Part shown: piece after piece, positions 16,905 to 27,660 of the stretch | How positions within the stretch are numbered: position 1 is the first letter of the stretch | Layout of the letters: each line of letters opens with the position of its first letter | NCBI RefSeq assembly: GCF_900108475.1 | Contig: NZ_FNWO01000012.1 | Span: 62,001-126,000 of the forward strand | DNA: 64,000 nucleotides | Origin: Magnetospirillum fulvum | Lineage (GTDB): Bacteria > Pseudomonadota > Alphaproteobacteria > Rhodospirillales > Magnetospirillaceae | Direction: 5' to 3' | Made by a program: the position numbers and the translations under genes | Notes under the pieces: model-generated | Database searches by the model: none | Seen by the model: only the letters and a program-made list of their open reading frames with translations | Told to the model about the DNA's origin: nothing

Positions 16905-18011
16905 ATGGCCGTAGCAACGCTTCCGCCTCCGATCGAAATCGATGCGGAGACCAAGAAGGCGGTGATCGGCGGATTGAAGAAGGTGCTGGCCACCTTCCAA
17001 CAATCCGGGAGATTCGATCCATCCGTGACCTATCAGGCCCTGATTTCTGATGCGACCCTTCTTCGCCAGTTCATCGAGGTCTATCTGGTCAACCGCGAAG
17101 AGGTTGACGATATCGTCCGTACCGCCGACGCCGCCTTTCCCGTTCGCGACGAACAGATCGAGCTGATCTGCGGCGTGACCCTGGCTCAGGTGCAGCAATT
17201 GCTGGTGCGGACCTGTGCCCGCAAGGTGTTCGAATCGGTCAAGACGGTCGAAACCGTCACCGAGACCGTCACCCGCAAAAGCATGTTCGGGCTGATCAAG
17301 AAGACCGAGCAGATCGAGCGTCTTAGCGTCGATCCGACCGAGGAGCGCAAGGCCCGCGAATTGCTGCGTTATATCGCCTTCGCGTGGCAATTGCCGCTGG
17401 TCGAAGCCTATATGACCCATCTCAGCTACATGCACATCATCGAGATTGGCGAAGATCTCTTGTGTCTGCCGACGGTCGAGAAGATTGAGGCGATTGCCCA
17501 GTTCGATCCCGCCCAGATCAAGAAGGTCAAGGCCGCCACCGGGGCTGATTTCGGCGCGATCCTCGCCGACCGGCCCCAGGCCATCGCCGGAATCGCGGTG
17601 TGGAACCGCGATATGTACGAGTTCTATCGCAAGATGCTGGGTGACCAGTCCTGGGCGTTCTTCGCCCGCGAAGGCTCGTTCTTCAACGTCTGCGCCTCGC
17701 TCGACAAATCGGTCCTGAAATTGTTCGGCGACGTGCTGTGCTATATCGCCACCGAGAATCTGCTCGAAATCCAGCGCCTGAACATCGACAAGGTCGAGGT
17801 GGTGATCTATGCGCTGAAATCGGCTTTCGGCCCCCGCCTGCCGGAGATTCTCTCGGTCCCGTCCTGCGCCAAGGACATCTTGCGCAAGGTGGTCGATAAC
17901 CTGATTCATACCAATCAGGAAAAGGACAAGCTGATGACCGCCTTTGCCATCAGCCTGAAGGCGATGGCCCCCAATATCGATGAGTGGCTTGTCACCGCCC
18001 GCGCCGGCTGA
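16905..18011 (+). CDS. conserved-looking hypothetical protein, 368 residues
   Basis: The protein is soluble, mostly helical by composition, and without signal peptide or membrane segments. Features are an N-terminal IDAETKKAVIGGLKKVLATF, a Thr/Glu/Val repeat-like stretch (VKTVETVTETVTRKSM, about residues 110-125) and a Phe/Tyr-rich centre (WNRDMYEFYRKMLGDQSWAF). Codon bias matches the host and a start ATG at 16905 is clear. It has its own intergenic leader of 70 bp. No known family was recognised, so no function is proposed. The carbonic anhydrase gene converges on it from the right. Confidence 0.75.
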   Translation: MAVATLPPPIEIDAETKKAVIGGLKKVLATFQQSGRFDPSVTYQALISDATLLRQFIEVYLVNREEVDDIVRTADAAFPVRDEQIELICGVTLAQVQQLLVRTCARKVFESVKTVETVTETVTRKSMFGLIKKTEQIERLSVDPTEERKARELLRYIAFAWQLPLVEAYMTHLSYMHIIEIGEDLLCLPTVEKIEAIAQFDPAQIKKVKAATGADFGAILADRPQAIAGIAVWNRDMYEFYRKMLGDQSWAFFAREGSFFNVCASLDKSVLKLFGDVLCYIATENLLEIQRLNIDKVEVVIYALKSAFGPRLPEILSVPSCAKDILRKVVDNLIHTNQEKDKLMTAFAISLKAMAPNIDEWLVTARAG

Positions 18012-18118
18012 CGAAACGGGGGGACGGGGCAAAGCCCTTCTTCGATGGTGCCCGGTAATCAGCCGCCATTGCGGCGGCGGCCAAGCGAGCGGAGGCGAGC
18101 GCTTAGGCCGAGGGACAA

Positions 18119-18147
18119 TACAACCGGCCAAGTCTTTGGCCGGTTGG
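18119..18147 (-). terminator. possible terminator of the pcc-carbonic anhydrase operon
   Basis: AACCGGCCAA (18122-18131) pairs perfectly with TTGGCCGGTT (18136-18145). On the minus strand it is followed by TGTATTGT, a weak T tract, 2 bp past the stop codon of the carbonic anhydrase gene. Confidence 0.6.
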
Positions 18148-18149
18148 TA

Positions 18150-18779
18150 TCAAAGACCGGCTTCGAGCGGAGAGGGGCCGTTCAGCACTGGCCCCAGGGT
18201 GCGGACCAGACCGTCGCGCAGGCCATAGATCCAGGAATGGATCGACAGATCCTGACCGCGCTGCCACGCCCGACGGACGATCGGGATGCGGCAGAGGTTG
18301 CGGACCTGCTCCAGCACGTTCAACTCGCACAGGCGATCGACGCGGGTGGTTTCGGCCTCAAGCGCGTTCAGTTCGCTCTGGTGGCGGTGGGCGAGCTCGC
18401 GCAAGGGGTGGAGCCAGTGTTCGGAGATCCCGAACCCTTCCTCGCGCAGTGCCGCCCTGACCCCGCTACAGCCGTAATGGCCGCACAAGATGATGTCGCG
18501 GACCTGCAACTGGTCGATCGCGAATTGCAGCACCGACAGGCAATTGAGGTCGCCGTGCTGAACCAGATTGGCGATGTTGCGATGAACGAACAATTCACCC
18601 GGCGCCAGCCCGACGATCTCGTTTGCGGGAACCCGTGAATCGGCACAGCCGATCCACAGGTAACCGGGGGCCTGCTGCCGTGCTAGCTCGGCAAGCAGGC
18701 CGGGTCGGGTACGCTCGACCATTTCCGCCCACTGACGGTTATTGTCGAGCAGCCGGTTGATGCCGGCCGGTTCCGTCAC
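18150..18779 (-). CDS. beta-class carbonic anhydrase
   Basis: The 209-residue product interconverts CO2 and bicarbonate with one Zn ion. The ligands are visible in GCADSRVPANEI (Cys, and the Asp-Arg dyad) and CGHYGCSGVRAA (His and Cys), with FVHRNIANLV between them. Length is normal for the beta class. The GTG start at 18779 lies inside the stop codon of pccA (GTGA), so the two genes are translationally coupled and co-transcribed. Since biotin carboxylase consumes bicarbonate, local bicarbonate supply to propionyl-CoA carboxylase is a reasonable inference. A longer in-frame extension upstream is antisense-like read-through of pccA and is rejected. Confidence 0.94.
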   Translation of the reverse strand: MTEPAGINRLLDNNRQWAEMVERTRPGLLAELARQQAPGYLWIGCADSRVPANEIVGLAPGELFVHRNIANLVQHGDLNCLSVLQFAIDQLQVRDIILCGHYGCSGVRAALREEGFGISEHWLHPLRELAHRHQSELNALEAETTRVDRLCELNVLEQVRNLCRIPIVRRAWQRGQDLSIHSWIYGLRDGLVRTLGPVLNGPSPLEAGL

Positions 18780-20767
18780 GCAGCGAACTCGATGATCTTC
18801 TGATCGACCGCGAGGGAATCGCCGGCATTGGCGTGCAGCTTGGCGATAACGGTGTCGCGTTCGGCGCGCAGCGTGTTTTCCATCTTCATCGCCTCGACGA
18901 CGGCCAGAGCCTCGCCCGCCTTCACTTCCTGGCCTTCCTCGACCATCAGGCGGACCAGCAGGCCGGGCATCGGCGACAGCAGGTACTTCGACATGTCCGG
19001 CGGCAGCTTGAACGGCATCAGGCGATACAGTTCGGCGGTGCGGCGGGTGAACACGAACGCCTCGGCGCGCAGACCGGCATGGGACAGCCGGAACGACACG
19101 CCGGTGCGGTCGACCTGGACGCAGACCGGACGGCCATCGACGGTGGCGCGGATCAGCGGATCGCCGACCTGCCAGTCGGTCTTGACCTCGACCGCTTCGT
19201 CCTTGATCACGACGGCATAGCCGCCGGGAGCGGGATGGACATCGACGTCGTGGTACTGCTTGTCGAAATAGACCGACCATTGCACCGGCGGCTTCATTTC
19301 ATGGCCGGGGAACTGGCCGGAAATGCGGACGTTGCGCTCGATGATCCGGCGCTTCATCGCGGCGGCGACGGCGATCAGATCGGACGGTTCTTCGGTCGGG
19401 ATCTGGTCGGCGGTCAGGCCGTGAGGATATTCCTCGGCGATGAAGTTGGTGGTGATGTCGCCCTTGACGAAGCGTTCCTTCGAGAACAGCGAGGCCAGGA
19501 ACGGAATGTTGTGCGACAGGCCGCGGATGTAATACTCGTCGAGCGCCTGACGCATATGGTTGATCGCGGCGTCGCGGGTCGGGCCGTGGGTGATCAGCTT
19601 GGCGATCATCGGATCGTAGAACATGCTGATCTCGCCGCCTTCGGCGACACCGGTATCGACACGGACGTGATTGCCTTCCTGCGGGGGCTGATAGCGGGTC
19701 AGCCGCCCGGTCGAGGGCAGGAAGTTGCGGAAGGGGTCTTCGGCATAGATGCGGGCTTCCATCGCCCAGCCATCCAGCTTCACCTCTTCCTGGGTGAAGG
19801 TCAGCTTCTCGCCGTTGGCGATGCGGATCATCCACTCGACCAGATCGAGGCCGGTGATCATCTCGGTGACCGGATGTTCGACCTGGAGACGGGTGTTCAT
19901 TTCCAGGAAGTAGAACTGGCCGGTCGAGCCGCCGACGATGAATTCGACGGTACCGGCCGATTTGTAATTGACGGTGCGGGCCAGGGCACAGGCCTGCTCG
20001 CCCATCGCCTTGCGCATTTCCGGGCTGAGGAAGGGCGACGGCGCCTCTTCGATCACCTTCTGATGGCGGCGCTGGATCGAGCATTCACGCTCGCCGAGAT
20101 AGAGGGTGTTGCCGAAGGAATCGGCCAGCACCTGAATCTCGATGTGGCGGGGCTGCTCGATGAACTTCTCGATGAAGACGCGATCGTCGGCGAACGAGGA
20201 TTTGGCTTCGTTGGTGGCCGAGACGAAGCCTTCGCGGGCTTCCTCGTCGTTCCAGGCCAGACGCATGCCCTTGCCGCCGCCGCCCGCCGACGCCTTGATC
20301 ATCACCGGATAGCCGATCTCGCGGGCGATCTTGACCGCCTCTTCGGCGTTCTGGATGACGTCGAGGAAGCCGGGAACGGTCGAAACACCGGCTTCGCGGG
20401 CCAGCTTCTTCGACTCGATCTTGTCGCCCATCGCGAAGATGGCGTGGGCGTCGGGGCCGATGAAGGTGATTCCGGCGGCGGCGAGCGCCTCCTGGAACTC
20501 ACGCTTTTCCGACAGGAAGCCATAGCCGGGATGAACCGCCTGAGCCCCGGTCTTCTTGCAGGCCGCGATGATATTCTCGCTCAGCAGATAGCTCTGGGCC
20601 GACGGTGCCGGGCCGATATAGACCGCTTCGTCGGCCATCAGGACGTGCTCGGCGTGCTTGTCGGCTTCGGAATAGACCGCGACCGTCTTAATACCCATTT
20701 TGCGTGCGGTCTTGATGACCCGGCACGCGATCTCGCCGCGATTGGCGATCAGAATCTTCGAAAACAT
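18776..20767 (-). CDS. pccA: propionyl-CoA carboxylase biotin-carrying alpha subunit
   Basis: The 663-residue product carries a biotin carboxylase domain (about residues 1-450: MFSKILIANRGEIACRVIKT, ATP-grasp loop MIKASAGGGGKGMR, and EMNTRLQVEHPVTE), a linking BT domain typical of propionyl/methylcrotonyl-CoA carboxylases, and a C-terminal biotinyl domain with the lysine motif EAMKMEN. With PccB it converts propionyl-CoA to methylmalonyl-CoA. ATG at 20767 is preceded by GGGGGAT and gives the standard N-terminus; an extension to 20854 is unsupported. The gene follows pccB by 56 bp and overlaps the carbonic anhydrase start. Confidence 0.95.
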   Translation of the reverse strand: MFSKILIANRGEIACRVIKTARKMGIKTVAVYSEADKHAEHVLMADEAVYIGPAPSAQSYLLSENIIAACKKTGAQAVHPGYGFLSEKREFQEALAAAGITFIGPDAHAIFAMGDKIESKKLAREAGVSTVPGFLDVIQNAEEAVKIAREIGYPVMIKASAGGGGKGMRLAWNDEEAREGFVSATNEAKSSFADDRVFIEKFIEQPRHIEIQVLADSFGNTLYLGERECSIQRRHQKVIEEAPSPFLSPEMRKAMGEQACALARTVNYKSAGTVEFIVGGSTGQFYFLEMNTRLQVEHPVTEMITGLDLVEWMIRIANGEKLTFTQEEVKLDGWAMEARIYAEDPFRNFLPSTGRLTRYQPPQEGNHVRVDTGVAEGGEISMFYDPMIAKLITHGPTRDAAINHMRQALDEYYIRGLSHNIPFLASLFSKERFVKGDITTNFIAEEYPHGLTADQIPTEEPSDLIAVAAAMKRRIIERNVRISGQFPGHEMKPPVQWSVYFDKQYHDVDVHPAPGGYAVVIKDEAVEVKTDWQVGDPLIRATVDGRPVCVQVDRTGVSFRLSHAGLRAEAFVFTRRTAELYRLMPFKLPPDMSKYLLSPMPGLLVRLMVEEGQEVKAGEALAVVEAMKMENTLRAERDTVIAKLHANAGDSLAVDQKIIEFAA

Positions 20768-20823
20768 CCGTTTATCCCCCGTTGGAGACCCGCGCGGGCA
20801 ACGCGCGAAAACCCTGATGAACC

Positions 20824-22356
<1,533 letters not shown>

Positions 22357-22465
22357 TGACCAAGACCTCCGGGCGGGCAGGGGGGGAACGAACCGCCCCC
22401 TGTTATTCACAATCCCGTAACCGTGGCAACCTTGACGCCCTGGGAAAAGGGTGGTGGTGTAAATG

Positions 22466-22506
22466 TGTTCGCAAACATGCCTTGATGGTTTGCGAATGTT
22501 GCGAAT
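22466..22506. promoter_or_regulatory. candidate ScfR/PccR operator in the pccB-regulator divergent region
   Basis: The interval between the divergent genes holds TGTTCGCAAACA at 22466-22477 and, on the other strand sense, TTTGCGAA at 22489-22496 immediately followed by a second TTGCGAAT (22499-22506). ScfR-family regulators such as RamB and PccR are reported to bind TTTGCAAA-like boxes, so these near-matches are plausible binding sites. Assignment to a protein is inferred from position and resemblance. Confidence 0.6.
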
Positions 22507-22534
22507 TGGCGACGGATCGGGTATTAAAGCGACC

Positions 22535-23959
22535 ATGAGCGGAAAGCTATATATCGGCCACAAATTACGGCGTCTGCGGGAGCGCCACGCCCTAAGTCAG
22601 GCGGCTTTAGCCACCCGGTTGGGCGTATCCCCCAGTTACCTCAACCAGATCGAAAACAATCAGCGTCCGCTGACGGTGCCGGTTCTTTTGCGGATCGCTC
22701 AGGTTCTCGACGTCGATCTCGCCAGACTTGTCGAGGACGAAGAATCACGGCTCGTTGCCGATCTGCGCGAGGCGCTGAACGACCCGCTGTTCGGCGGCGA
22801 CGGGATTCCGCTGGCGGAATTGCGCAATGCAGCGGCCGCCTCGCCCGATCTGGCCAAGCGGGTGCTCGCCCTCTACCGCAGCTTCCGCCAAGCCGATGAA
22901 CGGTTGCACGCGCTGACCGAGGATCTCTCGAAAGGCGGCAGCGAAATGCGGACCGGCCGCGCCCATTTCCCGTATGAGGAGGTGCGCGACTTTTTTTATT
23001 ACCGGGACAATTATGTCGGCGGGCTGGACGAGGCCGCCGAGGCACTGGCGATGGCCGAGGGCTTCAATCTCGGTCAGATGTATACCGATCTCGCCGCCTA
23101 TCTCGACATCCATCTCGGCGTCCGGGTGCGGATCATCCCCGCCGACGAGGCCGAGGGAATGCGGCATTTCGACCCGGTGTCGGGCACCCTGACCCTGTCG
23201 GCGCAATTGCCGATGCCGTCGCGCAACTTCCACCTTGCCCACCAGATCGGGATGCTGGCCTATCGCTCGCTGATCGACGGCATCGTCGATACCGCCGATT
23301 TGTCGTCCGAGGAGGCCAGCGCGATCTGCCGGGTCGAACTGGCCAATTATTTCGCAGGCGCGCTGTTGATGCCCTATGGCGTCTTTTCCGAACAGGCGCG
23401 GGCGCTGAAGCACGATATCGAGCAGCTCCAGGGCCGCTTTGGCGCCAGTTTCGAGCAGGTCTGCCATCGCCTCTCGACGCTGCAACGGCCCGGCGCGCGG
23501 GGCGTGCCGTTCTATTTCGTCCGGGTCGATCGCGCCGGCAACATCACCAAGCGCCATTCCGCCACCCGCTTTCACTTCACCCGCTTCGGCGGGGCCTGCC
23601 CGCAATGGAACGTCCACGAAGCCTTCGCCCAGCCCGGCCGCATCCTGGTCCAGTTGGCTCGGATGCCCGACAACGTCAATTATGTCTGCATCGCCCGCAC
23701 CGTGACCCGGCGCGGCGGCGGGTGGAAGCGTCCCGACCGGCTGTGCGCGATCGGGCTGGGCTGCGAGGTCGCCCACGCCGCCGATTTCGTCTATTCCGGC
23801 GGGCTCGACCTCACCCATGACGAGGCGGCGACCCCGATCGGGGTCAATTGCCGTATCTGCGAACGCCGCGATTGCCGCCAACGCGCCTTTCCGCCGATCG
23901 GCAGCCGGATCAGCATCGACGAGAACACTCGCGGCTTCGTCCCCTATCAATTCTGCTGA
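22535..23959 (+). CDS. ScfR-family transcription regulator (PccR/RamB-like)
   Basis: The 474-residue product has an N-terminal XRE helix-turn-helix ([20 protein letters not shown], then [20 protein letters not shown]), a central IrrE/ImmA-like region (about residues 150-270) and a C-terminal ScfR short-chain acyl-CoA-responsive domain ending with a Cys cluster ([20 protein letters not shown]). This architecture is that of RamB, MccR and PccR, which sense short-chain acyl-CoAs. PccR of Rhodobacter controls pccB, and here the gene is divergent to pccB, so control of propionyl-CoA assimilation is a strong inference. ATG at 22535 is chosen over 22463 because it places the HTH at the usual N-terminal position. 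Confidence 0.9.
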   Translation: MSGKLYIGHKLRRLRERHALSQAALATRLGVSPSYLNQIENNQRPLTVPVLLRIAQVLDVDLARLVEDEESRLVADLREALNDPLFGGDGIPLAELRNAAAASPDLAKRVLALYRSFRQADERLHALTEDLSKGGSEMRTGRAHFPYEEVRDFFYYRDNYVGGLDEAAEALAMAEGFNLGQMYTDLAAYLDIHLGVRVRIIPADEAEGMRHFDPVSGTLTLSAQLPMPSRNFHLAHQIGMLAYRSLIDGIVDTADLSSEEASAICRVELANYFAGALLMPYGVFSEQARALKHDIEQLQGRFGASFEQVCHRLSTLQRPGARGVPFYFVRVDRAGNITKRHSATRFHFTRFGGACPQWNVHEAFAQPGRILVQLARMPDNVNYVCIARTVTRRGGGWKRPDRLCAIGLGCEVAHAADFVYSGGLDLTHDEAATPIGVNCRICERRDCRQRAFPPIGSRISIDENTRGFVPYQFC

Positions 23960-23974
23960 GGGTATGGGCCGGGA

Positions 23975-24496
23975 TTACGGCTTGGCGAGGCGGCGGCCGA
24001 GGCGGGCCAGGGCCTCGCGCAAGTCCGGGTCTTCGACCTGGGCCAGACGGATCGCGGCCGAACTGTCGGCGGGCAAGGGCGGCGGTTCGGGCGGCGGCGG
24101 CTTGCGCTTGGCCGTTTCGGGCAACGGTCCCTGGATCAGCTTTAAGCGCGCCACCGCGTTCCAGCCGAAATAGCCGTTGATCTTCTCAAGGATCAGCGGT
24201 TCGAGATGCTGCATCTCCAGCGCGAAAGCCCCCGAGGCGACCTTGACGATCAAGGTGCCGTCGCTGCGCTCCTTGGCCGGAAAGCGGATTCGGACCGGCA
24301 AGGTGAAATGGGCGATCGCCGCGCCGACGATGGCGGGCCAGTCGGTGACCAGCGCCCCTTCGGCGAAACCGTGGCGGCCGAACACCGGTCGGGTCACCCG
24401 GCCGCACGGCACCGCGACCGCCACCAGACCATAGGTGGGGCGGGGGGCGGCCGGAGCGGGCGCGGGTTTGGGCGGCTGGGTCATCGGCAGAACCAT
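23975..24496 (-). CDS. DciA-like DUF721 protein
   Basis: The 173-residue protein contains the DUF721/DciA domain: WPAIVGAAIAHFTLPVRIRF in the middle and LIVKVASGAFALEMQHLEPL followed by LILEKINGYFG. DciA proteins assist loading of the replicative helicase DnaB in bacteria that lack DnaC/DnaI. The C-terminus is Pro-rich (PPPPEPPPLP) and then charged. The gene is divergent to mutY, a common alphaproteobacterial arrangement. The start may be ATG 24496 or ATG 24484; neither has a clear ribosome-binding site. Confidence 0.82.
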   Translation of the reverse strand: MVLPMTQPPKPAPAPAAPRPTYGLVAVAVPCGRVTRPVFGRHGFAEGALVTDWPAIVGAAIAHFTLPVRIRFPAKERSDGTLIVKVASGAFALEMQHLEPLILEKINGYFGWNAVARLKLIQGPLPETAKRKPPPPEPPPLPADSSAAIRLAQVEDPDLREALARLGRRLAKP

Positions 24497-24530
24497 ACCG
24501 CAATCGGCCGCGATGCTCTATTGTTCCCCC

Positions 24531-25607
24531 ATGCCTCTGTCCGACGCCCGTGCTCTGTCCGACCGTCTGCTCGCCTGGTACGACCGCGACCGCCGTCTGT
24601 TGCCGTGGCGGGCCGCGCCGGGCGAACCGGCCGACGCCTATCGGGTGTGGCTGTCCGAGGTGATGCTTCAGCAGACCACGGTCGCGGCGGTGATTCCCTA
24701 TTTCAACGCCTTCCTGGCTCGCTGGCCGACCGTCGCCGCGCTGGCCGCCGCGCCGGTCGAAGAGGTGATGCAGGCCTGGGCCGGGCTGGGCTATTACGCC
24801 CGCGCCCGCAACCTCCACCAATGCGCCAAGACGGTGACGGAATGGCGCGGCGGCCACTTTCCCGAGGACGAGGAGAGTTTGCGCCGCCTGCCCGGGATCG
24901 GCGATTACACCGCCGCCGCGATTGCCGCGATAGCCTTTGGTCACCGGGCGGTGGTGGTCGATGGCAATGTCGAGCGGGTGATGGCGCGGCTGTTCGCGGT
25001 GACCGATCCGCTGCCGGGGGTCAAGCCGCGCTTGAAGGCGCTGGCCGCCGAGCTGACGCCGACCGAGCGGGCGGGCGATTACGCCCAGGCGGTGATGGAT
25101 CTCGGCGCGACGCTGTGCAGCCCGCGCAGCCCCGCCTGCGGTCTGTGCCCGTGGCGCGAGGCCTGCCGGGGGTTGGCCCAGGGGATCGAGGCCAGCTTGC
25201 CCGCCCGCGCCCCCAAGCCGGAACGGCCGACCCGGCGCGGCATCGCCTTTTGGATCGTCGCCCGCGACGGGTCGGTGCTGCTGCGCCGCCGCCCGCCTCA
25301 AGGGTTGCTGGGCGGGATGATGGAGGTTCCCTCGACCGAGTGGCGGCCCGAGGTGTGGGACCTGGACGAGGCTCAGTCTTTCGCTCCGTTACCCGCCGCC
25401 CGGCTGGCCGAGCCATGGCGACCGTTGCCGGGGCTGGTCCGCCATACCTTTACCCATTTCCATCTTGAATTGACGGTGGTGGCGGCACGGGCGACCGGCC
25501 AGCCCCCCGTGCGCGGCCTGTGGTGTCCGCTCGACCGGCTGGCCGAGCAGGCGTTGCCGACCCTGATGCGGAAAGTCGTCCGCCTCGCTTTGTCCAAGGC
25601 TTATTGA
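24531..25607 (+). CDS. mutY: A/G-specific adenine DNA glycosylase
   Basis: The 358-residue enzyme removes adenine paired with 8-oxoguanine. The helix-hairpin-helix and catalytic Asp region reads LRRLPGIGDYTAAAIAAIAF continuing to VVVDGNVERV. The substrate-recognition motif SEVMLQQTTVAAV is near the N-terminus. The 4Fe-4S cluster cysteines are in CSPRSPACGLCPWREAC (C-x6-C-x2-C-x5-C). A Nudix-like 8-oxoG-sensing domain with FTHFHLEL ends the protein. The start may be ATG 24531 or ATG 24513; both keep the domain intact. Confidence 0.95.
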   Translation: MPLSDARALSDRLLAWYDRDRRLLPWRAAPGEPADAYRVWLSEVMLQQTTVAAVIPYFNAFLARWPTVAALAAAPVEEVMQAWAGLGYYARARNLHQCAKTVTEWRGGHFPEDEESLRRLPGIGDYTAAAIAAIAFGHRAVVVDGNVERVMARLFAVTDPLPGVKPRLKALAAELTPTERAGDYAQAVMDLGATLCSPRSPACGLCPWREACRGLAQGIEASLPARAPKPERPTRRGIAFWIVARDGSVLLRRRPPQGLLGGMMEVPSTEWRPEVWDLDEAQSFAPLPAARLAEPWRPLPGLVRHTFTHFHLELTVVAARATGQPPVRGLWCPLDRLAEQALPTLMRKVVRLALSKAY

Positions 25608-25621
25608 TCCGGAGACGTCCG

Positions 25622-26227
25622 ATGTCGCGTTTCGTTGCCGTTTTCCCCCTGGTCGTGCTGGGCCTGCTTGCCGCCTCGCCCGCTTTCGCCCAATCGTCGC
25701 AGCAGGCTCCGACGTCGCAGCCGACCGAGCGTCTGGTGATGATCCCGCCCGAGGGATGGACCGGCGGCGGGGCGTCGTCCGGTCGCAATGTCGTTTCCAC
25801 CCACATGTTCCCGCCCGGCCAGACCAGCGAGAACTGGACCGAGATGCTGACGATCCAGGTGATCGCCGATCCCCGCGCCGAGGCGCGTGCCTTTGTCCAG
25901 CGGGTGGTCGATGCCAGCCGGGCGGGCTGCGACGCCGCCGGTCCCAGCCCGGCGACCGAGGGGATGACCAACGATTATCCCGTCGCCACCCTGACCGTCA
26001 CCTGCACCCGTGGCCATCAATCGGGCAAGGGCGGCATCGTCGCGGTCAAGGCGATCCGGGGCAAGCAGGCGCTGTTCGTGGTCGAGCGGCTGTGGCGGGG
26101 TCCGGCCTTCGGTCGCGACGATGGTCCGCCGATCTCCAAAGCGACTTTGCTGGAATGGGCGGCGTTCCTGCGTAGCGTCTCGCTGTGCGATCAGGCCGAC
26201 CCGGCCCGTCATCCCTGTCCGCGCTAA
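25622..26227 (+). CDS. secreted protein of unknown function
   Basis: The 201-residue product has a signal peptide (MSRFVAVFPLVVLGLLAASP, cleavage after AFA). The mature part is a globular domain with PEGWTGGG, TEMLTIQVIADPRAEARAFV and an ending with Cys residues (SLCDQADPARHPCPR); further cysteines at GCDAAG and TVTCTRG suggest disulfides in the periplasm. ATG at 25622 follows GGAGACGTCCG and lies 14 bp after mutY, so it is probably co-transcribed. No family was recognised with confidence. Confidence 0.75.
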   Translation: MSRFVAVFPLVVLGLLAASPAFAQSSQQAPTSQPTERLVMIPPEGWTGGGASSGRNVVSTHMFPPGQTSENWTEMLTIQVIADPRAEARAFVQRVVDASRAGCDAAGPSPATEGMTNDYPVATLTVTCTRGHQSGKGGIVAVKAIRGKQALFVVERLWRGPAFGRDDGPPISKATLLEWAAFLRSVSLCDQADPARHPCPR

Positions 26228-26236
26228 CGCCGCCGG

Positions 26237-26581
26237 TCAGACCGGATCGTCCAGACGGGTTTGATGGCTTTTGCCTAGTTCGGTGGTGAACAGGCAGGTG
26301 GTTTGCAGGACGCCGATTGCCCCGGCCAGACGGCCCTTGGCCTCGATCTGCTCAGGGCTGGTGGCGCGCAGGCGGCGCAGGTCGATCAGCAGCCGCATCA
26401 AAGCACGGGCGGGCAGGGCTCCCAGCGGCGGAGGAGCGGGGGCCTCGCCGGGAAAGGCGTCGTGGAGGGCGGCCAAAGCGGTCGCGATATACTCGTGGTC
26501 GGCCGGTTCAAGCGGCAAAACCCGGTCCGGAGCAAGCCGGACCAGCCTTTCGCCGGAAAAGTCGATGGGGGGGCTGTCCAT
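26237..26581 (-). CDS. small hypothetical protein, 114 residues
   Basis: The product is a short, helix-rich cytoplasmic protein (ADHEYIATALAALHDAFPGE, LPARALMRLLIDLRRLRATS, EQIEAKGRLAGAIGVLQTTC). No signal peptide or known domain is visible. Start ATG at 26581 gives MDSPPIDFSG; an upstream ATG at 26599 adds six residues. It converges on the secreted-protein gene with only a 9-bp gap and is divergent to nudC. Its periodic hydrophobic pattern and lack of stops support coding, but confidence is moderate. Confidence 0.6.
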   Translation of the reverse strand: MDSPPIDFSGERLVRLAPDRVLPLEPADHEYIATALAALHDAFPGEAPAPPPLGALPARALMRLLIDLRRLRATSPEQIEAKGRLAGAIGVLQTTCLFTTELGKSHQTRLDDPV

Positions 26582-26721
26582 GATCGGCGGTCCTTGCATC
26601 CGTCAGTCGGAGTGCGTGTTCTCGTCCTTAAATCAATATGGGGGATCGGGAGCGATCCGGGAAGCCCTGGCCTGCGCCCTGGTGGCTTGAGAGCGGACGC
26701 GGCGCGTGCGAAGCTGCTGGG

Positions 26722-27657
26722 ATGATCAATCCTCTTTCCTATCGCGGCGGCGCGTTCGACCGAGCCAGCTTGGCACGTCACGATGCCGACCCGGCCGAAC
26801 TGGCCCGCCATCCCGGTGCCCGCTTCCTGGTCTATTGGCGCGGGCTTCACCCGGTCGATCCGGCCCGTCCGGTCGCGCTGCGGCTGGAGCCCGCTTTGGT
26901 TCTGCCGCTGATCGCCGCACTCGATCCGCCCGCTCTGTTGCTGGGGATCGAGGACGAGGCCCCACTGATCGCGCTCGATCTGTCGGCGGCGGAAGGTCAC
27001 GGAGACAGCGGCCCGCACCTCGATCCGTCGGGCGGTTGGGGCTGGCAGGGCCTGCGCGCGATCGGGGCACTGCTGCCCGCCGGGGAATCCGCCCTGCTCG
27101 CTTATGCGCGGGGGATGCTGCTGTGGCGGTCGCGCACCCGCTTCTGTTCGGTCTGCGGCGCGACGCTACGGTTCGAGGAGGGCGGGCATGTCGGCACCTG
27201 CACCAATGCCGCCTGCGCCACCCAGCATTATCCCCGCACCGATCCGGCGGTGATCGTCCTGGTGGTCGATCAGGCCGGGCGGGTGTTGCTGGGACGGCAG
27301 CCGCAATGGACACCCGGCCTCTATTCCTGTCTGGCCGGATTCGTCGAGCCGGGCGAGGCGTTGGAAGAAGCGGCGGCCCGCGAAGTGTTCGAGGAAGCCG
27401 GAGTCCGGATCGGCGACGTCCGCTATGTCGCCAGCCAGCCCTGGCCGTTCCCCTCCTCGCTGATGGTCGGCTTCACCGCCACCGCCTCAGGCGCCGACCC
27501 GGTGCCAGACAAACGCGAAATCGAAGACGTCCGCTGGTTTACCCGCGCCGACCTCGACCGTTTCGGCAGCGCTGGCGTGCCCGGTCCCGACGGCCATCTG
27601 CTGCCCGGTCCGGATTCGATCGCCCGCCTGCTGATCGAACGCTGGCGACGCGGGTAA
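26722..27657 (+). CDS. nudC: NAD(+) diphosphatase NudC
   Basis: The 311-residue Nudix enzyme has a zinc-ribbon (CSVCGATLRFEEGGHVGTC with a following CTNAAC), the Nudix box GFVEPGEALEEAAAREVFEE AGV, and the NudC-specific SQPWPFPSSLM motif just after the box. It hydrolyses NAD(H) to NMN(H) and AMP and removes NAD caps from RNA in other bacteria. An N-terminal domain of about 130 residues is present as usual. ATG at 26722 is chosen because it gives the normal N-terminal length; no strong Shine-Dalgarno sequence is visible. It converges with cobD, with 3 bp between stop codons. Confidence 0.94.
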   Translation: MINPLSYRGGAFDRASLARHDADPAELARHPGARFLVYWRGLHPVDPARPVALRLEPALVLPLIAALDPPALLLGIEDEAPLIALDLSAAEGHGDSGPHLDPSGGWGWQGLRAIGALLPAGESALLAYARGMLLWRSRTRFCSVCGATLRFEEGGHVGTCTNAACATQHYPRTDPAVIVLVVDQAGRVLLGRQPQWTPGLYSCLAGFVEPGEALEEAAAREVFEEAGVRIGDVRYVASQPWPFPSSLMVGFTATASGADPVPDKREIEDVRWFTRADLDRFGSAGVPGPDGHLLPGPDSIARLLIERWRRG

Positions 27658-27660
27658 GGG

